The notes under the pieces were generated by a model. The model saw only the letters and a program-made list of their open reading frames with translations, was not told where the DNA came from and made no database searches. 5,112 bases of DNA from Actinomycetota bacterium (GTDB lineage: Bacteria > Actinomycetota > CADDZG01 > WHSQ01): assembly GCA_016781115.1 (NCBI GenBank), contig JADDQX010000180.1:1-5112 (forward strand), given 5' to 3'. The position numbers and the translations under genes are program-made. The first letter of the stretch is position 1; each line of letters begins with the position of its first letter. Positions 1-5,112 of the stretch are shown piece by piece.

Positions 1-323
1 GGCCCCGGCTCCTCGCCCAGGGCGACGGCGGCGAGCACCATCGCTCCGACGGGTTGCAGCAACAGCACCACGGACGTCACGGCAGCAGGTAGACGCGGAA
101 GCGATCTCGAGATCAAGAGCCATCCCGCCACCTGAGCGGAGAGAGCGAGCGTCACCAGCCATCCGTGCTCGGGCCAGCGCGGCGCCCACTGCATACCGCC
201 GGCGAGCGCGCCGTAGACGCCGGCCGTGACGGTGGAGGAGAGGGTGGCATGGAACAAGGGGCCCGCGATGCGCGTCAGGTCCTGCGAGCCCTGGCGGAGG
301 ATCAGCAGGAAGGCGGCGTACGC
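1..323 (-). pseudogene. EamA/DMT-family transporter, C-terminal half only (5'-truncated remnant, also cut by window edge)
   Basis: Translating the minus strand in the frame that follows the guaA stop codon gives an uninterrupted hydrophobic sequence of just over 100 residues. It begins around AYAAFLLILRQGSQDL and includes FHATLSSTVTAGVYGALAGG, AQVAGWLLISRSLPRLPA and VVLLLQPVGAMVLAAVALGE, with Trp/Pro-rich connecting loops. The ending (LLQPVGAMVLAAVALGEEP) is typical of the last part of the second EamA repeat of drug/metabolite-transporter permeases, which export small metabolites through about ten membrane helices. Only helices equivalent to the second repeat are present. The first repeat and any plausible start codon with a ribosome binding site are missing, because the upstream DNA is guaA. 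The reading frame itself is intact and continues off the left edge, so the break is recent or artificial. Family assignment is confident. Calling it a pseudogene rather than an assembly join is inference. Confidence 0.7.
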
Positions 324-344
324 CCTGGGGGGATGGCCGGGGCG

Positions 345-1952
345 CTACTCCCACTCGATGGTGCCGGGAGGCTTGCCGGTGATGTCGTAAACGACTCGGT
401 TCACACCCGGCACCTCGTTGACGACGCGGTTCGAGATCCTCTCCAAGAGGTCATATGGCAGGCGAGCCCAGTCCGCGGTCATGGCGTCGTCGCTGGTGAC
501 CGCTCGGAGGACGATCGGGTGTCCATAGGTCCGTTCGTCACCCATGACGCCGACGGACCGCACCGCCGGGAGGACCGCGAACGACTGCCAGATCTCGCGC
601 AACAGGTCGGCGCGCTTCATCTCTTCGAGCACGATCGCGTCGGCGGCTCGCAGCATGTCGAGCCGCTCGGCCGTGATGTCGCCGATGATGCGGACCGCGA
701 GGCCCGGGCCCGGGAAAGGCTGGCGCCACACGATCTCCTCGGGGAGCCCCAGCTCTTCGCCGGCCCTTCGCACCTCGTCTTTGAAGAGGTTGCGAAGCGG
801 CTCGACCAGCGTGAACCTCATGTCCTCCGGAAGCCCGCCGACGTTGTGGTGGCTCTTGATCTTCGCCGCGTCCTTCGTGCCCGACTCGATCACGTCGGGG
901 TACAGCGTCCCCTGCACCAGGAAGCGCGCATCGTTGAGCTCGTCCCGCGCGACCTCCTCGAAAAGCCTGATGAAGGTCTCGCCGATGATCTTCCGCTTCA
1001 GCTCGGGATCGGTGACGCCTGAGAGCTTCTCGAGAAAACGGTCCGCGGCCTTGACGTGGATGAGATCCATCTTCAGGTGGCGGCGGAAGGTGTCTTCGAC
1101 CTGCTCCGCCTCGCCCTGGCGCAGCAACCCGTGGTCGACGAACACGCACGTGAGCTGATCGCCGACCGCGCGATGCACGAGCGCTGCCGCTACGGACGAG
1201 TCGACGCCGCCGGAAAGACCGCACACGATGCGCTCGTCGCCGACGAACGCCCGTATGGACTCGAGGGCGCTCTCGATGATCGAGGTCATGGTCCAGGTCG
1301 GGAGCAGATCGCACCCGTCGTAGAGGAAGTTCTTGAGCAGCTCGGTCCCTTTGGGCGTGTGCGCTACCTCTGGGTGGAACTGGACGCCGAACAACCGTCG
1401 CTCCGGGTCCTCGAACGCCGCGACCGGGCTTGCCGACGTCGACGCGGTGACACGGAAACCGTCTGGGGGCGTGACGACGGCGTCGTTGTGGCTCATCCAC
1501 ACCGTCTGTTGCGGCGGCAGTTCGGAGAACAAGGTCGAGGAAGGCGCCTCCACGTTCAGATCCGTCTTTCCGAACTCCGCTATGCCCGTGGCGGCGACCT
1601 CGCCGCCGAGGGACCGAGCCATGAGTTGCTGGCCGTAGCAGATCCCGAGCACGGGAACGCCCAGCGCGAACAGCTCCGGCTCCGCTGAGGGAGCTCCCGG
1701 CGAGTGAACGGATTTCGGCCCCCCCGACAGAACGATCCCCGCGGGCCGCCGCGCCTTCAGCTCTTCGATGGGGATGTCGTGAGGAAGGATCTCCGAGTAG
1801 ACGTGGCATTCCCGGATGCGCCGGGCGATCAGCTGCGCGTACTGCGCCCCGTAATCAAGGACCACAACGGGGGCTTCGGCGGTGCTGCTGAAGGTAACGG
1901 CTCCCGAGGATGCCCCCGCTGCAGCGGTGGCGTGGTGGGGGGCTTCGGGCAT
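345..1952 (-). CDS. guaA: GMP synthase (glutamine-hydrolysing)
   Basis: GuaA converts XMP to GMP in the cytoplasm, using ATP and ammonia released from glutamine; it is the last step of de novo guanine nucleotide synthesis. The 535-residue product shows the full two-enzyme layout. The N-terminal class I glutamine amidotransferase domain has the nucleophile Cys105 in GICYGQQ and the His193/Glu195 pair in QFHPEVAHT. The ATP-pyrophosphatase domain has the PP-loop SGGVDSS at 247-253. The C-terminal dimerisation domain includes PFPGPGLAVR (about 412-421) and the canonical ending DITGKPPGTIEWE. Length is normal for the family apart from an Ala/Ser-rich N-terminal extension of about 25 residues. ATG 1952 is chosen because an AGGG lies six bases upstream and no usable start occurs later before the catalytic domain. 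A TTG at 2009 would overlap the preceding gene. The gene follows the methyltransferase gene after 28 bases and is probably the last gene of the operon. No terminator follows it. Confidence 0.97.
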   Translation of the reverse strand: MPEAPHHATAAAGASSGAVTFSSTAEAPVVVLDYGAQYAQLIARRIRECHVYSEILPHDIPIEELKARRPAGIVLSGGPKSVHSPGAPSAEPELFALGVPVLGICYGQQLMARSLGGEVAATGIAEFGKTDLNVEAPSSTLFSELPPQQTVWMSHNDAVVTPPDGFRVTASTSASPVAAFEDPERRLFGVQFHPEVAHTPKGTELLKNFLYDGCDLLPTWTMTSIIESALESIRAFVGDERIVCGLSGGVDSSVAAALVHRAVGDQLTCVFVDHGLLRQGEAEQVEDTFRRHLKMDLIHVKAADRFLEKLSGVTDPELKRKIIGETFIRLFEEVARDELNDARFLVQGTLYPDVIESGTKDAAKIKSHHNVGGLPEDMRFTLVEPLRNLFKDEVRRAGEELGLPEEIVWRQPFPGPGLAVRIIGDITAERLDMLRAADAIVLEEMKRADLLREIWQSFAVLPAVRSVGVMGDERTYGHPIVLRAVTSDDAMTADWARLPYDLLERISNRVVNEVPGVNRVVYDITGKPPGTIEWE

Positions 1953-1980
1953 AAGCCACCCTACCGCGCCCCCTAGCGCG

Positions 1981-2853
1981 TCAGGGGCTTTTCCGCGCCT
2001 CCACGACAACGCTCAACTCGTCTGCGTCGGAGGCGACGCCTTCGTCGCGCAGCCCCGCCTCGCGGATCATCTTGCGCGCCTTCGGCGCGAAGTCCTCCGA
2101 CAGCTCGAGCAGCAACCAGCCGCCCGGTTTGAGCCAGTCCGAGCCTTCATCGATCGCGCGGCGAAGGAGATAGAGCCCGTCCCGCTCGTCGGTCAGCGTA
2201 TGGACCGGTTCGTGTTCACGTACCTCGGTCGGAAGATCGTCTAGCTCGTCGACCGGGACGTACGGGACGTGGCCGGTGATCAGATCCAAGCCGCCGCGCA
2301 GTCGGTTGGGAAGGCCTCCGTACATGTCGCTCGCCCGGAACGTCACGTTGGTGATATCGAGCCGCCGCGCGTTCCTGCGGCCGTGGGCCAGCGCGTCGGT
2401 GTCGATATCCAGCGCCCACACCTGGCCCGACGGCAGTTCGCTCGCGATGGCAAGCGCGATCGGCCCCGTCCCCGAAGCGACGTCCACGACCACAGGGCGC
2501 TTCCTGCGCCGCAACCGGCGCAACGCGCGCTCCACGGTCAGCTCCGAGGAGGGCCGGGGAACGAAGACGCCCGGCCATACCTTCAGGTCTAGCCCGTAGA
2601 ACTCGATGCGGCCCGTCAGAAAAGGTTGCGGCTCGCCCGCCGCGCGGCGGGCGATGAGGGCGAGGTAGCGATCCCGCGCCGCCTTCGGCGGGACGAGCTC
2701 ATCGTCGAGCTCGTCTTCCGTCACGTGAAGGGCGGACGCCAGCAGGTCCCGGGCCAGATCGATGTGCACGTGGTCTTCGAAGAGATGTGTCGAATCCCGC
2801 AGGACCCTCTCTCCCAGCAAGAGCAGCTGCGAGACGGTGCGGGGTTCGGCCAT
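1981..2853 (-). CDS. PrmC/HemK-like class I SAM-dependent methyltransferase with altered NPPY motif
   Basis: This 290-residue protein follows the PrmC/HemK plan, the family that methylates the glutamine of the GGQ motif in release factors. It has a helical N-terminal domain (about 1-70), the linker GEPQPFLTG (73-81), then FVPRPSSE (97-104), equivalent to the family's IPRPDTE. The Rossmann methyltransferase domain carries the SAM-binding loop DVASGTGPIALA (124-135) and the acidic ALDID (147-151). EHEPVHTL (from 213) and WLKPGGWLLLEL match conserved C-terminal blocks. The catalytic/glutamine-binding NPPY is replaced by HVPY (195-198), so the substrate and even the activity are uncertain. It resembles PrmC-related methyltransferases of unknown target more than true PrmC, and prfA, the usual neighbour of prmC, is not beside it in this window. 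Start ATG 2853 is the last possible before the domain, though its ribosome binding site is weak. It lies 34 bases after the Lrp-type gene and 28 bases before guaA. Confidence 0.85.
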   Translation of the reverse strand: MAEPRTVSQLLLLGERVLRDSTHLFEDHVHIDLARDLLASALHVTEDELDDELVPPKAARDRYLALIARRAAGEPQPFLTGRIEFYGLDLKVWPGVFVPRPSSELTVERALRRLRRRKRPVVVDVASGTGPIALAIASELPSGQVWALDIDTDALAHGRRNARRLDITNVTFRASDMYGGLPNRLRGGLDLITGHVPYVPVDELDDLPTEVREHEPVHTLTDERDGLYLLRRAIDEGSDWLKPGGWLLLELSEDFAPKARKMIREAGLRDEGVASDADELSVVVEARKSP

Positions 2854-2887
2854 GGCCCGGCATGCTACAGAGCCGCGACCAGCCGGA

Positions 2888-3418
2888 TCACGCGCTACGA
2901 AGTGGCTGCTGCGGTTCCGGCTCCGGCTCTTCGTCGCTCGGGACCTCGATCGTCGGCCGCTCCAGCTCGGTGGACAGCACGATCGTCGTGCGGGTGCGGG
3001 CAACCCCGCGGATCGATCGGATGCGACGCAGAAGCTTCTCCATGGCGCGGTTCGTCGAGGTTCTGATCTTGATCAGGTAGCAATCCTCACCCGCGATGCG
3101 GTGGAACTCCAGAACGTCCGGCTCGTCGCAGATGCGCGCGACGATCGGATCATCCGAGGCGAACTCGTTGCCCTCGGACAGCGTCACCATGACGAACGCC
3201 ACGTGCGGCCGCTCCAGCAGCTCGGGATCCAGCACCGCGCAGTAGCCGGCGATGACGCCACTCTGCTCCAGCTTCCGGACCCTCTCGTGAACCGCGGGAC
3301 CCGACAGCCCCACCGTCTTCGCGATCGCAGCATGAGACATGCGCCCGTCTTGGCGGAGGAGACGGAGGATGTGCAGGTCGATCTCGTCCAACGCGGGGCG
3401 GACGGGGCCGGGAGCCAT
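2888..3418 (-). CDS. Lrp/AsnC-family transcriptional regulator
   Basis: The 176-residue product has the two classic Lrp/AsnC domains. An N-terminal winged helix-turn-helix (about residues 10-60) reads LDEIDLHILRLLRQDGR, IAKTVGLSGPAVHERVRKLEQSGVI, followed by the GYCAVLDPELL linker. A C-terminal RAM ligand-binding and oligomerisation domain (about 71-150) contains GEDCYLIKIRTSTNRAMEKLL and RGVARTRTTIVLST. Family members bind DNA as dimers or octamers and usually respond to amino acids. The ligand cannot be read from sequence. A 25-residue acidic, proline-rich tail (PSDEEPEPEPQQP) follows the RAM domain and is unusual. Start ATG 3418 has GGGAG six bases upstream, and the stop codon of the preceding small gene directly abuts it, suggesting translational coupling. 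As third gene of the apparent operon it could autoregulate the promoter at 3734-3762 and so affect guaA; that is inference. Confidence 0.93.
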   Translation of the reverse strand: MAPGPVRPALDEIDLHILRLLRQDGRMSHAAIAKTVGLSGPAVHERVRKLEQSGVIAGYCAVLDPELLERPHVAFVMVTLSEGNEFASDDPIVARICDEPDVLEFHRIAGEDCYLIKIRTSTNRAMEKLLRRIRSIRGVARTRTTIVLSTELERPTIEVPSDEEPEPEPQQPLRSA

Positions 3419-3559
3419 CTAAGACTCCCGACCCTGCCGCTCGCTGCCCACGGGACGGGGGGAATCGTCCCGCGCTGCCAGAGAGGGGGGAACTGCTCTG
3501 GTCAGCTGGCGGATCGAGGCCAGCGAGTTATCTAGCTGGTAGAGGACCCAGGGGCTCAT
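3419..3559 (-). CDS. Small protein of 46 residues directly upstream of the Lrp-type gene
   Basis: I do not recognise this family. The frame runs ATG 3559 to TAG 3419-3421, giving MSPWVLYQLDNSLASIRQL, then TRAVPPSLAARDDSPRP and a polar end. Coding evidence is positional and compositional. GGAG sits at 3566-3569 with six bases to the ATG. It starts 14 bases after the stop of the previous small gene. Its TAG is immediately followed by the regulator's ATG with no intervening base, and its third codon positions are about three-quarters G or C. The first 22 or so residues could form an amphipathic helix. The rest is proline-, serine- and arginine-rich and probably disordered. There is no signal peptide or membrane segment. 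It might be a small partner of the regulator or a translated leader that couples expression; neither is shown by the sequence. Confidence 0.6.
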   Translation of the reverse strand: MSPWVLYQLDNSLASIRQLTRAVPPSLAARDDSPRPVGSERQGRES

Positions 3560-3573
3560 CCGACTCTCCGTTC

Positions 3574-3690
3574 TCAAACGGCCCGGTGGTTGGTCCAGTC
3601 GTCGCCGTCCCTGCTGTCGGAGCCGAACCAGAGGGCGAAGGCGTTCAGGGCGATGATCGCCCCGACGAGGATTATAAGGCTAAGCTGCAT
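3574..3690 (-). CDS. Small single-pass membrane protein of 38 residues, first gene of the operon
   Basis: The frame from ATG 3690 to TGA 3574-3576 encodes a 38-residue peptide. Residues 3-21 are a strong transmembrane helix (LSLIILVGAIIALNAFALW). A short acidic/polar tail FGSDSRDGDDWTNHRAV follows. A near-perfect Shine-Dalgarno GGAGG lies at 3696-3700, five bases before the ATG. A near-consensus promoter ends about 45 bases upstream of the start. Thirty-four of 38 third codon positions are G or C, unlike the AT-richer DNA just upstream, which supports real coding. I do not recognise a named family; the helix followed by a Ser-Asp-Arg/Asp-rich tail resembles many unannotated actinobacterial small membrane proteins. 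It is probably cotranscribed with the 46-residue gene, the regulator, the methyltransferase and guaA. Its function is unknown. Confidence 0.72.
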   Translation of the reverse strand: MQLSLIILVGAIIALNAFALWFGSDSRDGDDWTNHRAV

Positions 3691-3695
3691 CGCAG

Positions 3696-3700
3696 CCTCC
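3696..3700 (-). promoter_or_regulatory. Strong ribosome binding site of the 38-residue gene
   Basis: The minus strand reads TTGGAGGCTGCG and then ATG. GGAGG is a full match to the anti-Shine-Dalgarno core with five bases to the start codon. It is the best site in the window and fixes the start of a gene too short for routine gene callers. Confidence 0.8.
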
Positions 3701-3733
3701 AATCTGTAGCTGTTGCTCACTGCTTACGAACGA

Positions 3734-3762
3734 ATTCTAGATGACCACTGCACATCTGTCAA
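3734..3762 (-). promoter_or_regulatory. Sigma70-type promoter for the small ORF - lrp-like - methyltransferase - guaA operon
   Basis: On the minus strand TTGACA (3762-3757, perfect -35) is followed by exactly 17 bases and TAGAAT (3739-3734, five of six matches to TATAAT). The expected transcription start is near 3727, giving an untranslated leader of roughly 37 bases before the ATG at 3690. The surrounding DNA is markedly more AT-rich than the genes. It is the only convincing promoter I find between guaB3 and guaA. Confidence 0.78.
3742..3761. promoter_or_regulatory. Candidate operator: 20-bp imperfect palindrome inside the promoter
   Basis: The plus strand reads TGACCACTGCACATCTGTCA, which fits the symmetric pattern TGAC-N3-TG-N2-CA-N3-GTCA (six of ten positions pair). 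It overlaps the -35 element and fills the spacer to within two bases of the -10, where a bound dimer would block RNA polymerase. The operon's own Lrp-type regulator is the obvious candidate to bind it. The symmetry is modest and could be chance. Confidence 0.35.
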
Positions 3763-3900
3763 ATACGTTCCAAAAGTCGAAAGGCTTTATCACGAGGGAT
3801 TCATCGGGCTTGTCGCCGCTGCACTTTAGATGTTAAGGGCAACAATGCCTCCAAACCCACGTTTCTCCCGCTGGGGTTGCTCAGGGTCGCCGAGACAGAA

Positions 3901-3930
3901 GAAAAAAGGCCCGGGTTCCCCCGGGCCTTT
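3901..3930 (-). terminator. Rho-independent terminator of guaB3
   Basis: An 11-bp perfect inverted repeat (AAAGGCCCGGG at 3905-3915 and its complement at 3920-3930) encloses a four-base loop. On the minus strand the hairpin runs into TTTTTTC, the classical intrinsic-terminator pattern. It begins 28 bases after the guaB3 stop codon and so separates guaB3 from the downstream operon. On the plus strand the hairpin is followed only by TTTCCTATCTT, so activity in that direction would be weak. Confidence 0.93.
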
Positions 3931-3958
3931 CCTATCTTAGCGGTGTGTAGGCCTGGTG

Positions 3959-5112
3959 CTAGGCCCCCATCCCAAGGCGCTGGGCGGTCTGCAGCGCCTT
4001 GCCCTCCGTCTTCAGCGCCGGCGCCACCATCACCTCGGCCTTCTGGAACTCCTTGATGTTGGCGTAGCCACAGGTCGCCAGGCTCGTGCGCAAGGCGCCG
4101 AAGAGGTTCATCCGGCCGTCGTTCTCGTGGGCGGGGCCGACCAGGATCTCCTCGAGGCTCCCCAGGGTCGAGGTCTTGACCCTCGCCCCGCGCGGGAGCG
4201 TCGGGTGGAAGGTCGCCATGCCCCAGTGGTAGCCGTGGCCGGGGGCCTCCTCGGCAGCCGCCAGCGGTGAGCCGATCATGACCGCGTCGGCTCCACACGC
4301 GATCGCCTTAGCGATGTCGCCTCCGGTCCTCATCCCACCGTCCGCGATCACATGACAGTAGCGGCCCGTCTCATCGAGGTGCCTGATCCGGGCGCCCGCC
4401 GCGTCGGCGATCGCCGTTGCCTGCGGCACGCCAAGCCCCAAGACTCCTCGCGTGGTGCACGCGGCCCCCGGACCTACGCCGACCAACACGCCCATGGCCC
4501 CCGTCCGCATGAGGTGCAATGCGGTGGAGTAGGAGGCGCAGCCGCCGACGATGACGGGGATGTCGTAGGTGGAGATGAAGCGCTTCAGGTTGAGCGGCTC
4601 GGTCCGAGTAGATACGTGCTCGGCGGACACGACCGTTCCCTGGATGACGAGGACGTCGAGCTCGGCCTCCAACGCGATCTTGTGGAAGCGTTCGACCTTC
4701 TGAGGAGTGAGGGACGCAGAGGCGGTGACTCCCGCATCTTTGATCTCGCGGATGCGCTGGTAGATCAGCTCCTCTTTCACGTCTTGCTGGTAGAGCTCCT
4801 GCATCCGCAGCGTCGCCTTCTCATCTGGCAGCTCTGCTATCTCCGCGAGGATGCTGCCCGGGTCCTCGTAGCGGGTCTGCAGACCCTCGAGGTTGAGCAC
4901 CGCGAGCCCGCCGAGGCGACCGATCTCGATCGCGGAGCGCGGTGACACCACGCCGTCCATGGCCGACGCCATGAGAGGGAGCTCGAAGCGGAAGGCGTCG
5001 ATCTCCCAGGTGATGTCCACGTCGTCGGGGTCCCGCGTCCGGCGGGAGGGAACGATCGCGATGTCGTCGAACCCGTAGGCCCTACGCCCCGATTTGCCGA
5101 TGCCGATCTCGA
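3959..5112 (-). CDS. guaB3: GuaB3-family IMP dehydrogenase-related protein (5' end just beyond window)
   Basis: 383 complete codons are visible, ending at TAG 3959-3961. The visible N-terminus EIGIGKSGRRAYGFDDIAIV is the conserved opening of GuaB3 proteins, so only a few residues, including the start, lie beyond the right edge. The fold is an IMP dehydrogenase TIM barrel without the CBS/Bateman domain found in ordinary GuaB, matching the GuaB3 length of under 400 residues. The catalytic loop VGVGPGAACTTRG is intact with its nucleophile Cys (residue 218 of those visible, codon 4457-4459). The IMP phosphate-binding segment ADGGMRTGGDIAKAI and MIGSPLAAAEEAPG is also present. Such enzymes oxidise IMP to XMP with NAD. 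Activity is reported for a cyanobacterial GuaB3, but actinobacterial members are often considered accessory. A GTG at 5020 would be an internal start and is not used. A terminator follows directly; guaB2 is a likely upstream neighbour, outside the window. Confidence 0.93.
   Translation of the reverse strand, partial: EIGIGKSGRRAYGFDDIAIVPSRRTRDPDDVDITWEIDAFRFELPLMASAMDGVVSPRSAIEIGRLGGLAVLNLEGLQTRYEDPGSILAEIAELPDEKATLRMQELYQQDVKEELIYQRIREIKDAGVTASASLTPQKVERFHKIALEAELDVLVIQGTVVSAEHVSTRTEPLNLKRFISTYDIPVIVGGCASYSTALHLMRTGAMGVLVGVGPGAACTTRGVLGLGVPQATAIADAAGARIRHLDETGRYCHVIADGGMRTGGDIAKAIACGADAVMIGSPLAAAEEAPGHGYHWGMATFHPTLPRGARVKTSTLGSLEEILVGPAHENDGRMNLFGALRTSLATCGYANIKEFQKAEVMVAPALKTEGKALQTAQRLGMGA

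Noticed and set aside
1..347. GuaA-EamA readthrough fusion across the TAG, since both share a frame
   Set aside because: GuaA ends with its canonical IEWE just before TAG, and sharing a frame has a one-in-three chance. No recoding signal is evident.
165..1022. Long plus-strand open frame (285 codons)
   Set aside because: It lies opposite the EamA remnant and guaA, and its translation is Arg/Asp/Gly-rich low-complexity sequence with no domain. It is a GC-rich antisense shadow.
538..1809. 423-codon open frame on the minus strand within guaA
   Set aside because: It is an out-of-frame reading of guaA, rich in Arg/Gly, while the overlapping guaA frame has every catalytic motif.
1953..2009. Longer guaA starting at TTG 2009
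   Set aside because: It would overlap the methyltransferase gene by 29 bases, use a rare start and add a non-family extension. ATG 1952 has a better ribosome binding site.
2854..3003. 50-residue N-terminal extension of the PrmC-like protein
   Set aside because: It overlaps the end of the Lrp-type gene in another frame and reads as Arg/Ser-rich noise. The family N-terminus fits ATG 2853.
3732..3740. GAATTC palindrome overlapping the -10 box
   Set aside because: A six-base restriction-type palindrome is expected by chance and is largely explained by the TAGAAT element itself.
3763..3900. Search for an RNA gene, riboswitch or further small gene between the guaB3 terminator and the promoter
   Set aside because: No stable hairpin, purine-riboswitch-like core or ORF with a ribosome binding site beyond about 13 codons was seen.
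3801..4298. 165-codon minus-strand open frame spanning the terminator and the guaB3 3' end
   Set aside because: It reads through the intrinsic terminator, has Arg/Gly/Pro-rich composition with no domain, and overlaps well-supported guaB3 in another frame.
5018..5020. GTG 5020 as the start of guaB3
   Set aside because: Conserved GuaB3 residues (GRRAYGFDDIAIVPSRRTRD) continue in frame upstream of it to the window edge.

Overview
The window looks like chromosomal DNA from a high-GC bacterium, most likely an actinomycete (Actinomycetota). The reasons are the strong G/C bias at third codon positions, a GuaB3-type IMP dehydrogenase homologue with its typical N-terminus, and an Lrp/AsnC regulator in a short-spaced gene string. 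I cannot place it more finely. Every gene I can support is on the minus strand, so transcription runs from high to low coordinates. The long plus-strand open frames are shadows of these genes.

Layout in transcription order: (1) 5112-3959, guaB3, nearly complete but running off the right edge a few codons after its real start. (2) 3930-3901, a rho-independent terminator closing guaB3. (3) 3900-3763, about 140 bases with no gene or clear signal. (4) 3762-3734, a near-consensus sigma70-type promoter (TTGACA, 17 bp, TAGAAT) with an imperfect palindrome lying in its spacer. (5) 3690-3574 and 3559-3419, two very small genes (38 and 46 codons) that are easily missed. Each has a good ribosome binding site, and the second one's stop codon touches the start codon of the next gene. 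(6) 3418-2888, an Lrp/AsnC-family regulator. (7) 2853-1981, a PrmC/HemK-like methyltransferase with a degenerate NPPY motif. (8) 1952-345, guaA (GMP synthase). (9) about 323-1, the second half of an EamA/DMT-type transporter with no N-terminal half, starting within about 25 bases of the guaA stop.

Functionally, the window is part of a guanine-nucleotide locus. GuaB3 belongs to the IMP dehydrogenase family (IMP to XMP) and GuaA makes GMP from XMP and glutamine. Between them is what looks like one operon, from a single promoter: small membrane protein, small soluble protein, Lrp-type regulator, glutamine-methyltransferase-like enzyme, guaA. The least expected parts are the two leader small proteins, the altered methyltransferase motif, the candidate operator in the promoter, and the headless transporter abutting guaA. 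The last could be a true rearrangement or an assembly join.
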